From: CAYXGZ01 sp964464755
GTDB lineage: Bacteria > Planctomycetota > MHYJ01 > JACPRB01
Direction: 5' to 3'
DNA: 10,429 bases
Assembly: GCA_964464755.1 (NCBI GenBank)
Contig: CAYXGZ010000082.1
Coordinates: 1 to 10,429, forward strand
The translations under genes were made by a program, and so were the position numbers. The notes below the pieces were generated by a model. That model saw only the letters and a list, made by a program, of their open reading frames with translations, ran no database searches and had not been told where the DNA came from. This document shows positions 8,389 to 10,429 of this stretch, one piece after another. The number at the start of each line of letters is the position of its first letter. Positions within the stretch are counted from its first letter, which is position 1.

Positions 8389-8927
8389 GGAAAGCCACGC
8401 GGAAGCGCACGACCCGGGAGACGGGCGTGCAGGTGAGCCTGGACCTCGACGGCCGAGGGAAGGCGGACATCCGCCTCCGCGAGAAGTGGCTCGTCCACAT
8501 GCTGGAGTCGCTGGCCCGCTTCGGTCGCTTCGACCTGAGCGTCCGCGCCGGGGGGGACTTCCCCCACCACGTCGTGGAGGACGTCGCGATCACGCTCGGC
8601 AAGGCCTTCCGCGAGGCGATCGGCGAGCGCCCCGTCGCGCGGGTCGGCAGCGCCACCGTCGCGATGGACGACGCCCTCGTGCTCGCGGTCGTGGACCTCG
8701 TCGACCGGCCCTACTGCGAGACGCAGCTGCCGGACGAGATGCTCTCGCACTTCCTGCGGAGCTTCGCCATGGAGGCCCGGATCACCCTGCACACGCTCGT
8801 GCACCGCGGGCGGAACTTCCACCACGTCTCCGAGGCGACCTTCAAGGCGCTCGGCATGGCCCTGCACGACGCGACGCGCCCCGCCGCGGCGCTCGTGAGC
8901 ACCAAGGGCCGCGCCCGCTGGAAATGA
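8385..8927 (+). CDS. hisB: Imidazoleglycerol-phosphate dehydratase (HisB), compact divergent form
   Basis: HisB dehydrates imidazole-glycerol phosphate to imidazole-acetol phosphate using a di-manganese centre. This is the monofunctional dehydratase, with no N-terminal phosphatase domain. It is short, 180 residues against about 195-200 for typical monofunctional forms. All eight expected metal ligands can be assigned: H38 (VHML), H61, H62 and E65 (HHVVE), H136 (TLHTL), and H146, H147 and E150 (HHVSE). R11-E12-T13 and the phosphate-binding STKG (172-175) are also kept. The surroundings are unusual: D-H-M-L is VHML, the Asp-Asp before the first HH is replaced by F-P with about three residues missing, M-D-E is MDD (94-96), and the segment after DRPY (107-110) is about ten residues shorter than in E. 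coli. GTG 8385 overlaps the hisA stop as GTGA, with GAGGAG at 8371-8376. Confidence 0.9.
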   Translation: MRKATRKRTTRETGVQVSLDLDGRGKADIRLREKWLVHMLESLARFGRFDLSVRAGGDFPHHVVEDVAITLGKAFREAIGERPVARVGSATVAMDDALVLAVVDLVDRPYCETQLPDEMLSHFLRSFAMEARITLHTLVHRGRNFHHVSEATFKALGMALHDATRPAAALVSTKGRARWK

Positions 8928-9679
8928 TGCTCGCGAAGCGCATCATCCCCTGCCTCGACGTCCGGGACGGTCGCGTCGTCAAGGGCGTCCGCTTCGAGGG
9001 GCTCGAGGAGGTCGGCGATCCCGCCGAGCTGGCGCTCCGCTACGAGGCCGAGGGCGCGGACGAGATCGTCTACCTCGACATCACGGCGACGCTCGAGGGC
9101 CGGCGCACGATGCACGACCTGGTCTCGCGGACCGCCGACGGGCTCTTCATCCCGCTGACGGTCGGGGGCGGACTTCGAAGCTTCGAGGACGTGCGCGACA
9201 CGCTGCGGGCCGGCGCGGACAAGGTCTCCCTGAACTCCGCGGCGCTGGCGTATCCCGGGCTCATCGAGCGCGCCGCCGGCGAGTTCGGCTCGCAGTGCGT
9301 CGTGGTCGCGATCGACTCGAAGCGGGTGGACGGGGTCGACCGGGTCTTCACGCGGGCCGGCACGGCGGCGACCGGCCGGGAGACCGTCGCCTGGGCGAGG
9401 GAGGCCTGCGGGCGCGGGGCGGGCGAGATCCTCCTGACGAGCATCGACCGCGACGGCACGCGCGAGGGCTACGACCTGGCGCTGACCCGGGCCGTGGCGG
9501 AGGCCGTGACGGTGCCGGTGATCGCGTCCGGCGGGTGCGGGACCTTCGACCACCTGGTCGAGGCCCTGACGACGGGCGGGGCGGACGCCGCGCTCGCGGC
9601 GTCGATCTTCCACAAGGACCGGAGCGCCGTCTCCGAGGCGAAGCGGCGGCTCCGTGAACGGGGAGTGCCGGTCCGATGA
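8927..9679 (+). CDS. hisF: Imidazole glycerol phosphate synthase, cyclase subunit
   Basis: HisF is the (beta/alpha)8 cyclase that uses HisH-derived ammonia to convert PRFAR into imidazole-glycerol phosphate and AICAR. With the start at 8927 the protein has 250 residues and key positions fall at the standard family numbers: D11 (PCLDV), K19 (RVVKG), D130 (VAIDSKR) and D176 (TSIDRDGT). GGGLRS (80-85) and ASGGCG (200-205) are phosphate-binding turns. Two adjacent ATGs exist. The one at 8924 would give the 4-nt ATGA overlap seen at other junctions; the one at 8927 overlaps the hisB stop by a single base and yields the conserved MLAKRIIPCLDV start. The upstream Shine-Dalgarno is poor for either, so translation probably depends on coupling to hisB. 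Confidence 0.96.
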   Translation: MLAKRIIPCLDVRDGRVVKGVRFEGLEEVGDPAELALRYEAEGADEIVYLDITATLEGRRTMHDLVSRTADGLFIPLTVGGGLRSFEDVRDTLRAGADKVSLNSAALAYPGLIERAAGEFGSQCVVVAIDSKRVDGVDRVFTRAGTAATGRETVAWAREACGRGAGEILLTSIDRDGTREGYDLALTRAVAEAVTVPVIASGGCGTFDHLVEALTTGGADAALAASIFHKDRSAVSEAKRRLRERGVPVR

Positions 9680-10248
9680 AGAAGCTGATCCCCGTCGTGG
9701 CGCAGGACGCCGCGACCCTCGAGGTCCTCATGGTGGCCTGGGCCGACGCCGAGGCGCTGCGGCGGACGAAGCGGACCGGCTACATGCACTACTGGAGCCG
9801 CTCGCGGAAGCGGCTCTGGAAGAAGGGCGAGAGCTCGGGCCACTTCCAGAAGGTCGTCTCGCTGCACTGGGACTGCGACCGGGACACGCTGCTGGCGCGG
9901 GTCGAGCAGGTCGGGCCCGCGTGCCACCGGGGCACGCCCACCTGCTTCTCACGGAAGCGCCTGCCTCCGGCGCGCGACGCGGTCGCGCACCTCGGGGAAG
10001 TGTTCGCGGAGCGGAAGCGGCGGCCGAAGGCGGGGAGCCACACCACGAAGCTGCTCCGGGATCCCGCGCTGCTCCGGCGCAAGGTGCTCGAGGAGACCTG
10101 CGAGCTGCTGATGGCCGCGAGGAGCCGGAAGCGGGGCGAGATCGCCTCGGAGGCGGCCGACGTGCTCTACCACGTCGCCCTGCTGCTCTTCGCCTCGGGC
10201 GTGCCCTGGAAGCGGGCCCTCGACGTCCTCGAGTCCCGGCGCCGCTAG
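9676..10248 (+). CDS. hisIE: Fused phosphoribosyl-AMP cyclohydrolase / phosphoribosyl-ATP pyrophosphatase
   Basis: This bifunctional enzyme performs the second and third steps: HisE removes pyrophosphate from PR-ATP and HisI opens the adenine ring of PR-AMP. The product has 190 residues. The HisI domain covers about 1-98, with VLMVAW (17-22), SRSRKRLWKKGESSG (41-55), magnesium acids D66, D68 and D70, and zinc cysteines C67, C83 and C90 in WDCDRD, ACH and TCF. The spacing of 16 and 7 residues between the cysteines matches characterised PRA-cyclohydrolases. The HisE domain covers about 105-188, with AGSHTTKL (119-126), the metal-binding EETCE (139-143) and EAADVLYH (159-166). ATG 9676 overlaps the hisF stop as ATGA, with GGGGAG at 9660-9665. 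It is the last gene of the operon; its TAG stop overlaps the stop of the convergent thiolase gene. Confidence 0.96.
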   Translation: MKKLIPVVAQDAATLEVLMVAWADAEALRRTKRTGYMHYWSRSRKRLWKKGESSGHFQKVVSLHWDCDRDTLLARVEQVGPACHRGTPTCFSRKRLPPARDAVAHLGEVFAERKRRPKAGSHTTKLLRDPALLRRKVLEETCELLMAARSRKRGEIASEAADVLYHVALLLFASGVPWKRALDVLESRRR

Positions 10249-10429
10249 AGCGCCTCGACGATCATCGCGATCCCCTGCCCGCCCCCGATGCAGGCCGACG
10301 CGACGCCGAGCTTCTTCTTCCGCCGGCGCAGCTCGTAGAGCACCGTGAGGATGAGGCGCGTGCCGGTCGCCCCGAGCGGGTGCCCGAGGCCGATCGACCC
10401 GCCGTTCACGTTGCACTTGTTGCGGTCCA
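10245..10429 (-). CDS. Thiolase (acetyl-CoA acetyltransferase family), C-terminal part
   Basis: On the minus strand the frame enters at the window edge and ends with TAG (10247-10245), showing the last 60 residues of a thiolase. The sequence after NKCNVNGGSIG contains the active-site His motif GLGHPLGATGTR, then ELRRRKKK, and the second catalytic Cys in ACIGGGQG, ending IAMIVEAL. These are the two signature motifs of thiolases, which make or cleave acetoacetyl-CoA or longer 3-ketoacyl-CoA. The N-terminal half with the acylated Cys is outside the window, so biosynthetic (AtoB/PhaA-like) and degradative (FadA-like) types cannot be separated. The gene runs towards hisIE and their stop codons share the tetranucleotide CTAG, so the two units are unrelated in transcription but converge without a gap. 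Confidence 0.95.
   Translation of the reverse strand, partial: DRNKCNVNGGSIGLGHPLGATGTRLILTVLYELRRRKKKLGVASACIGGGQGIAMIVEAL

Noticed and set aside
8550..8565. G7-ACTT-C5 in hisB as a programmed frameshift site
   Set aside because: The hisB frame continues unbroken through it into conserved motifs, and neither alternative frame gives a sensible product; it is noted only as a possible slippage site in evolution.

Overview
This is a gene-dense, very GC-rich stretch (about 70% or more by eye, with third codon positions almost all G or C) from a bacterial chromosome. It shows no mobile element, CRISPR array, or tRNA or rRNA gene. The GC content, the leaderless-looking hisG promoter and the secreted or lipoprotein hypotheticals would suit a free-living lineage such as Acidobacteriota, a deltaproteobacterial relative or a similar phylum. 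No marker gene settles this, so the taxonomic guess is weak.

Layout. (1) 1-1932 (+) is the 3' part of a thioredoxin-fold DUF255 (YyaL/SPATA20-like) gene; its start lies outside the window. (2) 1937-3836 (+) is a two-gene unit that begins at a clear TATAAT box. It encodes a membrane-anchored beta-rich protein of unknown function with a Pro-rich linker and an apparent internal duplication. Overlapping it by 4 nt is a lipoprotein with a terpene-cyclase/prenyltransferase-like alpha-toroid fold. (3) 3863-10248 (+) is a compact histidine operon in the order hisG-hisD-hisC-hisH-hisA-hisB-hisF-hisIE, driven by an extended -10 promoter (TGCTATACT) only 13 nt upstream of the hisG ATG. Nearly every junction is a 4-nt ATGA or GTGA stop/start overlap. 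(4) 10245-10429 (-) is the 3' end of a convergent thiolase gene whose stop codon overlaps the hisIE stop.

The his operon encodes every step from PRPP + ATP to histidinol phosphate and the final oxidation: HisG, the fused HisI/HisE, HisA, the HisH/HisF synthase, HisB dehydratase, HisC and HisD. The only missing activity is histidinol-phosphate phosphatase: HisB is the monofunctional dehydratase, and no HisN or PHP-type phosphatase gene is present. HisG is the long form, so no HisZ is needed.

The window is largely ordinary housekeeping DNA and I see no new defence or mobile system. The points most worth a second look are the compact, divergent HisB and HisA, an apparent His-to-Ser change in HisD, a terminator-like hairpin plus T-run inside hisH where codon usage briefly changes, the leaderless hisG promoter, and the unexplained lipoprotein pair upstream.
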